Shown: positions 28,358 to 37,184, counted from the first letter of the stretch. The stretch: 64,000 nt of DNA from Halobacillus yeomjeoni (GCF_020171525.1 NZ_JAIVAI010000002.1:372001-436000), one strand, 5' to 3'. Numbers and translations: made by a program. The notes: a model not told the origin generated them from the sequence alone.

Positions 28358-28972
28358 TTAATTTTGTATATACTTTTCAAATACGTCTTTGAAGTCTTTC
28401 TGTGTGTGCTCCTGATGCTTTTCTTCGAACCACTTGTACGCGAACGTTGCAATTTGTTCAAACTCATTTGAAATATCATTGTCATGGAAACGATTATCTT
28501 TGATCAGTCCTGTTGCCGTTCCTATACTGTCTTTTGCAAACTCACTATGCAGACGGTTTTCTTCCTGAATGTGAGAAATGGCAAGAAGAGACTTGTATAA
28601 ATCAGCAATCACTTCTCCCTCGTCCTTGGCGATATCGATGCTGAACACTTTATTCCCCATGGTGAACTTGATTTCCAAATCCAAATCGATTGTGCCTGCA
28701 GTTTCAATGGATACATCTTTGATGTGGTTTTGGTAATAATCATAGCGGTAAATATTCCATTTGCTGCTTGACGCCTTTTCTCCGTCCAGGTGAATCAGCG
28801 CCCGGTTCGTAAAGCAATACTCATCCGATTTCGACTTGATCAGAAAGTGAATCTTCTCTCCATCCTCCGTCAAAACGAAATCATCGGATTGGGTCTTATC
28901 AAAATCTTCTTTACTGATGATCCGGCCGATGTCGCTCAGACCTAACGCGTCACTGGCAATTTTCTTGAACAT
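28358..28972 (-). CDS. PH-like domain protein resembling YvbH
   Basis: 204 residues. The N-terminal part (about 1-125) looks like a bacterial PH domain (FVLTEDGEKIHFLIKSKSDEYCFTNRALIH, then alternating beta strands to GNKVFSIDIAKDEGE). The C-terminal part (about 130-200) is helical and acidic, like the YvbH oligomerisation region. Function unknown. Ribosome site GGGGGAA. Assignment rests on pattern recognition only. Confidence 0.7.
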   Translation of the reverse strand: MFKKIASDALGLSDIGRIISKEDFDKTQSDDFVLTEDGEKIHFLIKSKSDEYCFTNRALIHLDGEKASSSKWNIYRYDYYQNHIKDVSIETAGTIDLDLEIKFTMGNKVFSIDIAKDEGEVIADLYKSLLAISHIQEENRLHSEFAKDSIGTATGLIKDNRFHDNDISNEFEQIATFAYKWFEEKHQEHTQKDFKDVFEKYIQN

Positions 28973-29051
28973 TGCTTCATTCCCCCTGTCTTAATCGCTC
29001 ACCTTTTAAGGTTTCTATGCCATAAGGCAGAATCCTCCCAAAAAACCTTTA

Positions 29052-29423
29052 TCAGCTGTTGAATTCAATCAAATTCCCATCAGGGTCACTGATAAATACC
29101 TGGTGCCAGCCGGTCTTACTATTAGGTTTATCCAAAATTTCTACTTCATAGGCTTCCATTCTATGTATGAATTTTTCTATATCAGATACTCGAATTGCAA
29201 AATGTCCGTCACGTGAATCCAGTGCCGTCGTGCCCCGGAGGGTCTTCCCTTCTTCGTGGACGATCAAATGAATCTGCGTGTTTCCTACTTGATACCAGGC
29301 TCCCGGAAAATCAAAGCCCGGCCGCTCATCACTTTCTTCAAATCCTAAGACACTCCCGTAGAAATGCTTCGCTTTTTCAATGTCAGTCACCAACAGAGAC
29401 ACATGATGAATTCCTGCGTACAT
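29052..29423 (-). CDS. VOC family protein (glyoxalase-like)
   Basis: 123 residues from MYAGIHHVSLLVTDIEKAKHFY: one VOC module with LGFEESDERPGF, a Trp-containing WYQVGNTQIHLIVHE strand, HFAIRV and the final VFISDPDGNLIEF. Putative metal ligands His7, His in HLIV and Glu near the end. The ORF could start 26 codons earlier, but GAAGGGA precedes this ATG and family alignment starts here. The product could be a lyase or dioxygenase; substrate unknown. Confidence 0.85.
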   Translation of the reverse strand: MYAGIHHVSLLVTDIEKAKHFYGSVLGFEESDERPGFDFPGAWYQVGNTQIHLIVHEEGKTLRGTTALDSRDGHFAIRVSDIEKFIHRMEAYEVEILDKPNSKTGWHQVFISDPDGNLIEFNS

Positions 29424-29715
29424 GAAATCATTCCCTTCATTAAATTGAGTACATTCATAACCAGCCGTTCTCGTTTCTTCTATTATATAGCTTTCATTCA
29501 CAAGGAACCAACAAATGCTCCTATATTGACTCGTCTAAACCGTTGTATTCATCGTTTTTCGTCCTAGTATCTTCTACAAAACTAACAATAGGCTGTTGAA
29601 TTCCGCTAGAGTACCGACACCCGTCCATTCCATTGCCACTTGTTGGACATATATTACTATTGAGTCAAAAGGAATCTCTGCGCTTTTGACAAAAAATACA
29701 CAAGGAGTGAAATAG

Positions 29716-30468
29716 ATGAGAAAAAATACAGGTTGTGGACGTGGACACGACAAATGTCCTCCCCACCCGAAGAATGACGTAGCCAAAAACTCCAGGAGCT
29801 TACAGACGGAAGTTTATGTACAGCCTTTCGGCGATGAAGAAAAAACAGTCGTTCTTCAAGATGTCTTTATTCAGTCTTTGACTGAGGCAGACTTCCACTT
29901 GCCTACACACGCAACGGATATTAAAACGATCCGTAAAAACGTGCGCTTGACACAATGTAAAGCGATTCCGGTTATTGACAACAATCTAGCTGTCAAACTA
30001 TTCGTTGAGGGTATCGTGCACAAAAATATCCAGTACGTCGAAGATGGAACAGGTAATGTGAAAGATTACAGCATCGATGTTCCATTCAGAGCATATCACA
30101 AAGTTACATTGGCAAAGCCAATAACTGAGAGGTTCTACAGCTCGAAAAACAGCAACACATTCGAATACCGAGAGCTTGCTGATGATGGTATGGGCGCGGA
30201 TCGCTGCGAATTCGGATCATTGACATTCGAAATCAATAACGAGCCAATCCAATGCAAACTATTGGCATCAGCTGTCAACCAGCTTGATATTGTCAGCGAT
30301 TTTGATAACTGGGGACGTTTCAGAAAAGTGACAGAAAAGATGGATATCATCCTTCTGGTCAAACTTACCCAGTTACAGCAACGCTCCAGCGGCGGTGCTG
30401 ATGAGGAAAATGGCGAAGGCTCACAATCAACTGCTGCACAAGAATTCAGAAGAAGATTGGGTATCTAA
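29716..30468 (+). CDS. CsxC/SPOCS-like spore-surface protein (member 1)
   Basis: 250 residues. Cys/His-rich N terminus (CGRGHDKCPPHP), then a beta-rich region with the family core: IRKNVRLTQCKAIP, a LFVEGIVHKNIQY strand, DVPFRAYHKVTL, and a late QCKLLASAVNQLDIV segment. The tail is polar (SSGGADEENGEGS). The same LTQC...KNIQY signature occurs in two neighbouring genes. Resembles DUF3794/SPOCS and CsxC-type exosporium proteins; identity by motif recall, so moderate confidence. Ribosome site AAGGAGTG. CATATATTA upstream (29649) resembles a SigmaK -10, but I see no matching -35. Confidence 0.65.
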   Translation: MRKNTGCGRGHDKCPPHPKNDVAKNSRSLQTEVYVQPFGDEEKTVVLQDVFIQSLTEADFHLPTHATDIKTIRKNVRLTQCKAIPVIDNNLAVKLFVEGIVHKNIQYVEDGTGNVKDYSIDVPFRAYHKVTLAKPITERFYSSKNSNTFEYRELADDGMGADRCEFGSLTFEINNEPIQCKLLASAVNQLDIVSDFDNWGRFRKVTEKMDIILLVKLTQLQQRSSGGADEENGEGSQSTAAQEFRRRLGI

Positions 30469-30478
30469 TAAGAAATAA

Positions 30479-30505
30479 AGACGACTCTGATTAGAGTCGT
30501 CTTTA
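30479..30505. terminator. Bidirectional terminator between convergent spore-surface genes
   Basis: GACGACTCTGATTAGAGTCGTC with AAA and TTTAT flanks. Confidence 0.82.
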
Positions 30506-30507
30506 TC

Positions 30508-32118
30508 TTATTCTAAACATCTTATATATTGTTCCTGCAACAGATCGATACATAAACCGGCGCAGCCTTGCAGGTGGACACTGCTGTCTTTCTCCTCCAC
30601 GCTGCCATTCCAAACTAATTCCGAAGATTTCAAATCGCTTGTTATTGGATGAGAGTATTTTTGGAACTGTTCAAGGTGGAAACCCTCTGACTCTTTGAAT
30701 ATATATTCGTTATGATGGCTTTTCGGGAAATCAGGAAGCGTCTTCCAATTGACGTTTACGACTTTTTCCCAATAGACCGGGAACTTTTTCGTATGAACGG
30801 ACCCTTTCCCATGTTTACTGACATACTCGATGTCAACTTGAAAGATCCCGCTGATAAAAACCTTGGATGAAGGAGCTGCTGTTTTCGCATGAACGGAAAG
30901 GACCTCCCACTCTATCTTTGATAGTTCACACAATCCTTCCATGCTTAACGATTCTATAATGTCGATTTCCACTTGGAGGCGAGCTAAAAGAACGGGAACC
31001 TTGATTATAGAAGTTTCTTTTTCTTCACAACATTCCTCATAAGAATCATCTTCATCACAATGTTCATTGGATGGACAGCATGGGTCATCCGAAGATGCTG
31101 CCTCATAAGAGGAAGACTCCGATGAGCACATGATTTCCTCAAGGAGCTCTGGGAATTTGTGGGAAGATACGGTATCAGCGTTACAACGATCACTTGATGA
31201 CTCTTGATATTCCTCGAAGGAGTCAATAGTTTCTTCTACAAATGAAGAAGACTCCTCATAGAATTCTGGAGAGCTGTCAACACTGTGTGACGACTCATCA
31301 TAGAATGCGGAAGATTCCTCTATAATCGAAGAAGATTCTTCATAATAATCTACTTCTCCACTCTCAGTTGAAGGCTTTTCATATCTTTCTTCAAAAGCAT
31401 CGGAACTTGGTGACGGATCTCCATACGAGTCAGGAGATGCGGATGGTGATTCTTCCAACATCGAGGAAATCTCCTCATAAATCGTTTCACTGTCATCGAC
31501 TTCCCCTTCTGTACCAGCTACATATTCTTTCCCTTGTACAGAATAAAAACTTTTAATCCCATCATATTTTATCGATGAAGTACTCTCAAACGAGGAGGCG
31601 ATGTCAGCTAAGAATCCAAAATCATCCGAACCACCGCCGTAGCCCGCAGTAAAACCAGGGCTTTCTCCATCCTCTTCAATATAAGAGGATGAAGATTCTC
31701 TATTTCTACCTAAATTCTCCAACCCACGGTCATAAATACTCCTGTCAGAAGAAGGATCTTCAAACAAAGATAGGATTTCACCGAATAAAGTATCTTTTTT
31801 TATATATTGATCATCTTTTCTACCAGCACCGTCAATCATTTCTTCTCTATATTTATGGCTGGAGTCATAGAAATGATTGGTTTGATCCGGTGCTGGCGGG
31901 ATGACGATAGAACCCCCCCCTTCTCTGGACCTCTCCGGGGTATAGACACGCTTCTTTTCCGCTCGATCAATATTTTCAATATGTTCCTGGTGAATAGAAG
32001 AAGGCATTGTAAAGCTTGCAGAATCATTCCTGCCGGCTTTGGCAGATGGGGCGCGGCTGGACGATTGACGGTTGCTCCAACGAGTTTGAATGAATGTGTT
32101 TTTATCTTTTTTCATCAT
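30508..32118 (-). CDS. Ser/Glu-rich spore-surface protein with C-terminal CsxC/SPOCS-like domain (member 4)
   Basis: 536 residues in three parts. Residues 1-90 are basic and Ser/Arg-rich (QSSSRAPSAKAGRND). Residues about 90-365 are low-complexity, acidic, with repeated EESSS/YEESS/DESS units, ending in a Cys-rich patch (DDPCCPSNEHCDEDD). Residues about 370-536 form a folded domain with KVPVLLARLQVEIDI, FISGIFQVDIEY and GCAGLCIDLLQEQYIRCLE, a divergent version of the neighbouring family. It follows member 2 by 68 nt on the same strand, so an operon is likely. Two adjacent ATGs; weak ribosome site. Confidence 0.65.
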   Translation of the reverse strand: MMKKDKNTFIQTRWSNRQSSSRAPSAKAGRNDSASFTMPSSIHQEHIENIDRAEKKRVYTPERSREGGGSIVIPPAPDQTNHFYDSSHKYREEMIDGAGRKDDQYIKKDTLFGEILSLFEDPSSDRSIYDRGLENLGRNRESSSSYIEEDGESPGFTAGYGGGSDDFGFLADIASSFESTSSIKYDGIKSFYSVQGKEYVAGTEGEVDDSETIYEEISSMLEESPSASPDSYGDPSPSSDAFEERYEKPSTESGEVDYYEESSSIIEESSAFYDESSHSVDSSPEFYEESSSFVEETIDSFEEYQESSSDRCNADTVSSHKFPELLEEIMCSSESSSYEAASSDDPCCPSNEHCDEDDSYEECCEEKETSIIKVPVLLARLQVEIDIIESLSMEGLCELSKIEWEVLSVHAKTAAPSSKVFISGIFQVDIEYVSKHGKGSVHTKKFPVYWEKVVNVNWKTLPDFPKSHHNEYIFKESEGFHLEQFQKYSHPITSDLKSSELVWNGSVEEKDSSVHLQGCAGLCIDLLQEQYIRCLE

Positions 32119-32186
32119 CCTTCGAAAGGTGTTTTTCCAAAAAACATCCTTTCTCTCCCCCTTTCCTCATGAATATAAAAATTCAA

Positions 32187-32948
32187 TTAATCGTCATATT
32201 CACAATCATTCGTCGTAGAAGCCACACGGATTTGCTGATCCTGCAGCACTTTCAAACGGAGATCAAGCACCATTTTTTCTTCCACTTTTGTAAAGTAACC
32301 CTCATGGAAAGGCGCATGCCCCGGGAGCGGTACACGATCGAGCGCTTCATCCCATTCAATAATACTGCTTGAGATCAATTCACAATACGGCAGCTCATTG
32401 TAAAACTGACGGCTTTCCTGATGGAATTGGGAAAGGTCGCTTGAAATGAGCTCATCTTTCTCAGGGAATCCGGACGGAAGCGATTTAGACACAGCAAAAT
32501 CGAATTCTTCTCTGCTGTTATGATGCGGCATAACCGGCATAGATAAAAAGTCTCTGATTTCCGTTACGCATTCAAAAGGAATATCAACAGTATAAGAATG
32601 CAGATCTGAAGTGACAGATTTCGGTGTACTCTCCTCGATTTCATGAGCAGGGCTTGCGTATTGAATATTTTTTCTCACAAACCCTTTGATGAAGAGCTTA
32701 TGAGTAGGAAGCAGCAAACGGCATTGAGTTAAAGCCACTCTTTTCTTGATGTCTTTGATTTCAAGGACAGGTTCAGGGAACTTGATGGTTTCATCCAAAT
32801 TGATTTGTAAATCCAATTCCGCCAGGACGACAGGCACTTTAGAAATGATTTTCCCGATACTTACTGCCGGCTTCACCGGTGTATTATCACAATGATGAAG
32901 GTTCGCTGTACCTTTGCAGTCGAACTTGTGCAAATCTTTTTGAGTCAT
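32187..32948 (-). CDS. CsxC/SPOCS-like spore-surface protein (member 2)
   Basis: 253 residues. Family core: KVPVVLAELDLQINLDETI, then DIKKRVALTQCRLLLP, LFIKGFVRKNIQYASP and DIPFECVTEI. A C-terminal block SDLSQFHQES, LPYCELISS and IIEWDEALDR is almost the same as in member 3, so the two are recent duplicates. Two Cys in the leader (CKGTANLHHC). Ribosome site GAGGGGG. CATACGAT about 45 nt upstream resembles a SigmaE -10, but the -35 is unclear. Confidence 0.68.
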   Translation of the reverse strand: MTQKDLHKFDCKGTANLHHCDNTPVKPAVSIGKIISKVPVVLAELDLQINLDETIKFPEPVLEIKDIKKRVALTQCRLLLPTHKLFIKGFVRKNIQYASPAHEIEESTPKSVTSDLHSYTVDIPFECVTEIRDFLSMPVMPHHNSREEFDFAVSKSLPSGFPEKDELISSDLSQFHQESRQFYNELPYCELISSSIIEWDEALDRVPLPGHAPFHEGYFTKVEEKMVLDLRLKVLQDQQIRVASTTNDCEYDD

Positions 32949-33195
32949 TTATTTTCCCCCTCAAAAATTATACTTCATCGTATGAGGGATAAACGTCTAT
33001 GTTACTTAAAATAATTGTCTTCAAGGAGGCATAAGGGCGTTAGCCCTTGGTGTGTGTAGGGTTTTCTTGAAAAGAAATATTTTGAATTAAGGATGTCCCA
33101 GCGCCAGGACTTGCTTGATGACTCGTCCTACTTGTAAGAAAACACTCCTTTTTCATATGAAAATCATCTCACCTTTAAAAATGTCCTAAAATAAA

Positions 33196-33222
33196 ACCAC
33201 CCCATACATCCGAGGTGGTTAT
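33196..33222 (-). terminator. Terminator after spore-surface member 3
   Basis: Minus strand AACCACCTCGG/TGGGGTGGTT followed by TTATTTTAGG, near the end of the downstream gene. Confidence 0.75.
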
Positions 33223-33229
33223 GCCTGAT

Positions 33230-33991
33230 TTAAAATACTCCGAAGCTTACTTGCTGACTTTGCAACACTCTGATGTGGAATGACAACATCATCTTCTCCA
33301 GCACGTGATGGAAGTAGCCTTCATCTTCAGGACCATCTCCAAGGCTTCGTCTGTCAGTAGCCTCATCCCACTCGATGATTTCACTGGAAACAAGTTCGCA
33401 GAATGGAAGATCGTTGTAATGTTGAGAACTCTGCTGGTGGAACTGAGAAAGATCGCTAGATAAATACTTATCTTTTTCAGGGAACCCATTACCTAGATCC
33501 TGTGAACGGAAGAAGTCGAACTCTCTTCTTGTGTTTCGGGTCGGTAATAAAACTTCATTCGCCAATTCGACCGTAGCCATACATTCAAAAGGAATGTTTG
33601 TAGTCAAAGATTTCATTTCAGAAGAGATGCATTCCCCTTTTTCATTGTGAGTAGGAGAAGCGTATTGAATATTCTTCCTTACGAACCCTTTGATGAACAG
33701 AGGGAACGGTCCTGTGGAACGGTCGTTATCGGAATCCGAAGACGGTGTCATAAGACGGCACTGAGTGAGGACGACTCTCTTCTTGATATCTTTGATTTCC
33801 AACACAGGGTGTTCAAATTCAATGTTCGCTACTAAATGGCTTGTAATAGTAAAGTTACCCAATACAACTGGAAGTTTTACCGGCACACCAGCTCCGATTG
33901 TAGTCGGTGGACTAGTAATTTCTACTCCGCGGCATTGTTCAACATTGGCGGACGTATTCAAATTGACACATTGTTTATTTTCGTTACTCAT
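33230..33991 (-). CDS. CsxC/SPOCS-like spore-surface protein (member 3)
   Basis: 253 residues from MSNENKQCVNLN. Contains KLPVVLGNFTITSHL, DIKKRVVLTQCRLMTP, LFIKGFVRKNIQYASP, NIPFECMATVEL and the SDLSQFHQQS, LPFCELVSS and IIEWDEATDR block shared with member 2. An acidic insert (SSDSDNDRST) interrupts the core. The ATG at 33991 follows AAAGGAGGAAA; the longer ORF start was rejected. CATAACATA upstream resembles a SigmaK -10 with an AC only 14 nt away. Divergent from the actin gene. Confidence 0.7.
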   Translation of the reverse strand: MSNENKQCVNLNTSANVEQCRGVEITSPPTTIGAGVPVKLPVVLGNFTITSHLVANIEFEHPVLEIKDIKKRVVLTQCRLMTPSSDSDNDRSTGPFPLFIKGFVRKNIQYASPTHNEKGECISSEMKSLTTNIPFECMATVELANEVLLPTRNTRREFDFFRSQDLGNGFPEKDKYLSSDLSQFHQQSSQHYNDLPFCELVSSEIIEWDEATDRRSLGDGPEDEGYFHHVLEKMMLSFHIRVLQSQQVSFGVF

Positions 33992-34130
33992 GAGTTTTTC
34001 CTCCTTTGAAATAACCTCCCTGTATGTTATGCGTTCTGAAATGCCGTGCATAGTTATATGTATTAGAACAATAGCGGATTTTTATAATAAACGCCTTTTC
34101 TCATTTTTCCATCAAGTTTGAGAAGGACCA

Positions 34131-34161
34131 GCACACAAATCCGCCCATTTTGCATAGGCTA
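34131..34161 (+). promoter_or_regulatory. SigmaK-like promoter ahead of the actin-like gene
   Basis: CACAC (-35 type, AC at 34135-34136), 16-nt spacer, CATAGGCTA (34153-34161), matching the SigmaK -10 form CATAnnnTA. Transcription would begin near 34168, right at the ribosome site AGGAGGT (34169-34175); the short leader is a caveat. Confidence 0.6.
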
Positions 34162-34183
34162 ATTCATCAGGAGGTCGATCAAC

Positions 34184-35374
34184 ATGTCAAAGAACAACAT
34201 TTTTGCTGTGGACGTCGGAAACAGCTGGTATAAAGTCATCGCTTCCGACGAAGGCGAGTTGGTGGAATATCAACTCCCGAATGCCATCGCTTTATTTGAT
34301 GAAGAATTTTACGAAAAACCATATGACGACGAAGATATAGACTTTGAAGAAAACTTGATCGTCGAAGTGAAAAGTGCGTCTGTCAAAGACCGGCGTGAAA
34401 TCTATTACATCGGGAAGGCAGCGATGAGACAACGCAATGTCAGCCTCACTGCTTTCAATAACCAAAAAATTGATGAAGAACGGACTTATATCCTTCTACA
34501 TTCGATCATCGCGTATCATGCAGCTCTCTCCAGCCCGTCGGAAACCGAAATCAATTATTACATCGATCAATTAGCTGTCTCCCTTCCCACAACCCAATAT
34601 AAAGAGAAGAAATCCGTTTTCAAAGACCGCTTGAAAGGCGTGCACACCGTCATCTTCCATAAAGCACCTGGGATCCAGGATCCTAAAGAAATTGCTGTGA
34701 AAATCCACATTGATGATGTCATCATCGGTGCAGAAGGGGCTCTAGCTTACTTGAGCCTTACTCGGGACCCTGATACGTTGAACGTCTATAATGATGATCT
34801 GGTCAAAGACTCACGGAAAGGAATCATCATCGGGGATTTAGGCGGGGATTCAGTCGACTTTGTCGGGATCAAGAACAACAAGCCCGTTGCCTCTGTGGAA
34901 GGGGAACAATTCGGCATCAATCAATTTTTAGATAATATCATTCAAAAAGTCAGTAAAAATGAACTCTACAAATTCAACTCCAGATCCGAGCTTGAGGAGA
35001 AATTGGCAGCTGGTCAATCTGAATGGTATGTAGAGCCATTTGCAGGTGTGAAGAAGGATATAAGCAAATACATCATCCCTCAGCTGAAAGCAATGGCCAT
35101 CAAGTACCTGGAACACTTCGACCGGGTCAGGAGCAGCTCGAATGAAATTAACGGAGCTGTTCAGTATATCGCTGTTGGAGGTGCTGCCGAAATTGCCATG
35201 AGGCAGATCAAAGAAGCGGCGGTCAAATGGAGTGAACGGGGACGCCCGATCGAGTTGTATTTCCCTGAAAACATGGCAAAACTGAACGTCCAAGGGTTAT
35301 TCATCTTAGCTAAAATGAATCAACTGAAGAAAGAAAAGAACAATGAAACTGAATTTGTGCTGTCAAAAAATTAA
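34184..35374 (+). CDS. ParM/StbA (Alp7A-type) actin-like ATPase
   Basis: 396 residues with the actin-fold nucleotide site: phosphate-1 loop DVGNSWYK at 10-17, phosphate-2 loop GDLGGDSVDFV at 217-227 and adenosine loop IAVGGAAEI at 329-337. The FPENMAKLNVQGLFILAK end is typical of plasmid actins of Gram-positive bacteria. Ribosome site AGGAGGT. Plasmid relatives build dynamic filaments that move DNA with a small adaptor. Here it is chromosomal, among spore-surface genes, with a SigmaK-like promoter, and no repeated parC-like sites were seen. The 35387 gene follows after 12 nt. Confidence 0.85.
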   Translation: MSKNNIFAVDVGNSWYKVIASDEGELVEYQLPNAIALFDEEFYEKPYDDEDIDFEENLIVEVKSASVKDRREIYYIGKAAMRQRNVSLTAFNNQKIDEERTYILLHSIIAYHAALSSPSETEINYYIDQLAVSLPTTQYKEKKSVFKDRLKGVHTVIFHKAPGIQDPKEIAVKIHIDDVIIGAEGALAYLSLTRDPDTLNVYNDDLVKDSRKGIIIGDLGGDSVDFVGIKNNKPVASVEGEQFGINQFLDNIIQKVSKNELYKFNSRSELEEKLAAGQSEWYVEPFAGVKKDISKYIIPQLKAMAIKYLEHFDRVRSSSNEINGAVQYIAVGGAAEIAMRQIKEAAVKWSERGRPIELYFPENMAKLNVQGLFILAKMNQLKKEKNNETEFVLSKN

Positions 35375-35386
35375 AGGGTGAGTATT

Positions 35387-35755
35387 ATGTCAAGAATTTA
35401 CAGGGATTACTTCAGTCATACTCTACTCACAATTCCTGACACGTTCATCGATGTCAAGACAGGGGATTCCCAGACTGTCGCCCCTAAAGTCATAGAGGAG
35501 ATCGAATACCATTCCAAGAACAATACACTGCAGCACCTGATCTTCTCTGCTCTTCAGAGTTATCTCTATGAGAAACGGAATACGTCCGTAGCTACGAGTG
35601 ACGTACTGCTCCAGTTGTTGGAAATAAAAAGAATGTTGAATGGTGGAGGCGGGAATCCTCACGAAGTGAGTAAAAGAACACATGAAAAACCACCTGTGTC
35701 TGAAAAGGTGGATTTGAAAGAGATCGAGGACCTTCTCGAAGCATTCGGGGGATAA
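35387..35755 (+). CDS. Small partner of the actin-like protein, unknown (ParR/Alp7R-sized)
   Basis: 122 residues from MSRIYRDYFSHTLL, ribosome site AAAGGGTGA, 12 nt after the actin gene. The N-terminal half is mixed beta/alpha (LTIPDTFIDVKTGD), then a helical LQHLIFSALQSYLYEK segment, a Gly-rich hinge (NGGGGNP) and an acidic C-terminal helix DLKEIEDLLEAFGG. The position matches that of adaptors in plasmid par operons, and the amphipathic C-terminal helix could bind the filament. No homology was recognised, so the role is inference. Confidence 0.6.
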   Translation: MSRIYRDYFSHTLLTIPDTFIDVKTGDSQTVAPKVIEEIEYHSKNNTLQHLIFSALQSYLYEKRNTSVATSDVLLQLLEIKRMLNGGGGNPHEVSKRTHEKPPVSEKVDLKEIEDLLEAFGG

Positions 35756-35766
35756 CTTATGTATCA

Positions 35767-35797
35767 AAGGCAGCCTGGTGGATGCAGGCTGCCTTCT
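35767..35797. terminator. Terminator between the actin operon and the CotY/Z-like gene
   Basis: GGCAGCCTGGTGGATGCAGGCTGCC hairpin with a TTCTTTG tail on the plus strand. Confidence 0.8.
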
Positions 35798-35829
35798 TTG
35801 TTGATTCGTAAATAATTCCGACGAGAAGA

Positions 35830-36390
35830 CTAGCACAAATATACGGCAGGAAGACAAGTGACCGCACAAAAACAAGATAGATCGACATTGATGCAGATTC
35901 CTGTACCTACTAAATCATCCAAGTATTTGTGATCTACTTGGTCGCAGGCGGAACGTTTCGGGCACTTTCCATCCTTACCTTTTTCATGCTTCAAGTCAGA
36001 TTTGAACACAAGCAATTCGAGGACAGCACATTTTTTATCCAAGTCTTTCACTTTGAATATGAATGTCTCGACGCATTTGAACTTCGTTTTCTTAGAGTGG
36101 CATGTGTAGGTGGTAACTCCAGTCCCTTTATAAGGGTGACATCCGCAATATAACATGACCGGAACCGTGTTTTTCTTTACCTTCTTCTTTTCGCCTAACA
36201 AATCTTCAATCGATCTTTTGCAGGACGTGTGGCAGTCATTATGTTTTTCTGCTGCTTCCTGTGCATATAGAATCGCATCCAGAACATCTTCTACACAGTT
36301 TTTATAATGTTTCGTTTTGCCACAGTCATTTTTATAATCGTCTTTAGATTCGTAGTCGTAACTCTCACTTAAATATTCGTTGAAACTCAT
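35830..36390 (-). CDS. CotY/CotZ (ExsY)-family spore outer-layer protein
   Basis: 186 residues, very Cys-rich. The N-terminal NCVEDVLDAILYAQEAAEKH matches the start of the CotY/CotZ/ExsY family, followed by HTSCKRSIEDLL, VPVMLYCGCHPY and a FKVKDLDKKCAVLELLVF beta block. The end is Cys-rich (CFCAVTCLPAVYLC). Family members self-assemble into crosslinked sheets of the spore crust or exosporium. Ribosome site CGGAGGAG. It closes the spore-surface island and is convergent with the actin operon. Confidence 0.85.
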   Translation of the reverse strand: MSFNEYLSESYDYESKDDYKNDCGKTKHYKNCVEDVLDAILYAQEAAEKHNDCHTSCKRSIEDLLGEKKKVKKNTVPVMLYCGCHPYKGTGVTTYTCHSKKTKFKCVETFIFKVKDLDKKCAVLELLVFKSDLKHEKGKDGKCPKRSACDQVDHKYLDDLVGTGICINVDLSCFCAVTCLPAVYLC

Positions 36391-36520
36391 TTGATTTTTT
36401 CACTCCTCCGATTAATGGCTCAAAACATTATACGTAATCGTACCTTTTTTGATTGAGAAGAATGCCCAGTTCATAAGATTAATGAGAAGGAAAAAATCGA
36501 GACAACTCTTTATTCAACCA

Positions 36521-36562
36521 AAAAGAAAGGTGACAAGCTCAAGTCCTGTCACCTTTCTTTTT
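36521..36562 (-). terminator. Terminator after the four-helix membrane protein gene
   Basis: AAAGAAAGGTGACA and TGTCACCTTTCTTT pair around a short loop, T-run on either strand. Confidence 0.88.
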
Positions 36563-36977
36563 ATAAATTGAACAACATGAAAATGGACGCCAAAGGAATC
36601 CCGCTTAGGAAAGCGAGAGATATAAAAACAACTCCCTTGACTTGCTGCTTGTAATTCTCCTCAACCGATTGAACCGTTTCCTGTCCCTTCATGAACACCT
36701 TGGCTAACACCGTGAGCCATACGATGACCATTAGTCCGATAGATATATACACCGCACCTGTAGAGAGTGTACTGTTTTCCAAACTCGCAAACGCCACTAC
36801 GATCAATACGATGGGAACGATTTCTACAATGGCTGACGATATGAAAAATTTCGTCTGCTCCTTCTGTATTAAATTTTCGTCCAATTTGCTTTCTGAGAGC
36901 CTCGTCATCATTTTACTGGATACGAAAGCAATTCCGATGACAGCAATGACGCTGGCCAATAAAAATAGAAATTCCAT
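36561..36977 (-). CDS. Four-helix membrane protein, unknown
   Basis: 138 residues from MEFLFLLASVIAVIGIAFV; four hydrophobic spans (about 2-20, 46-62, 71-92, 114-136) with short polar loops. The ATG at 36977 follows AAGGAGGAAA; a 35-codon extension upstream has no ribosome site. No family recognised. Stands alone. Confidence 0.65.
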   Translation of the reverse strand: MEFLFLLASVIAVIGIAFVSSKMMTRLSESKLDENLIQKEQTKFFISSAIVEIVPIVLIVVAFASLENSTLSTGAVYISIGLMVIVWLTVLAKVFMKGQETVQSVEENYKQQVKGVVFISLAFLSGIPLASIFMLFNL

Positions 36978-37184
36978 AGTTTCCTCCTTACCCAATTCAG
37001 TCCATCCCTCATTGTAAGCGGGCAAACTACTCCTATCTATGGTAATTCCAACATCACAAGGATTATATTTCCAAATTAACAACTTTTAAAGTGTCTTCAT
37101 AGTCATAGTTATGTTCATTTCTCTACTTGCTCCATGGGTCTGCTCTTATGGACTTGATTTCGGAATGTTATTAAAATATTGGGG

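Noticed and set aside
34051-34183. A parC-like centromere next to the actin gene
   Set aside because: I looked for tandem direct repeats upstream and downstream of the actin operon and found none; the stretch is explained by two divergent promoters.
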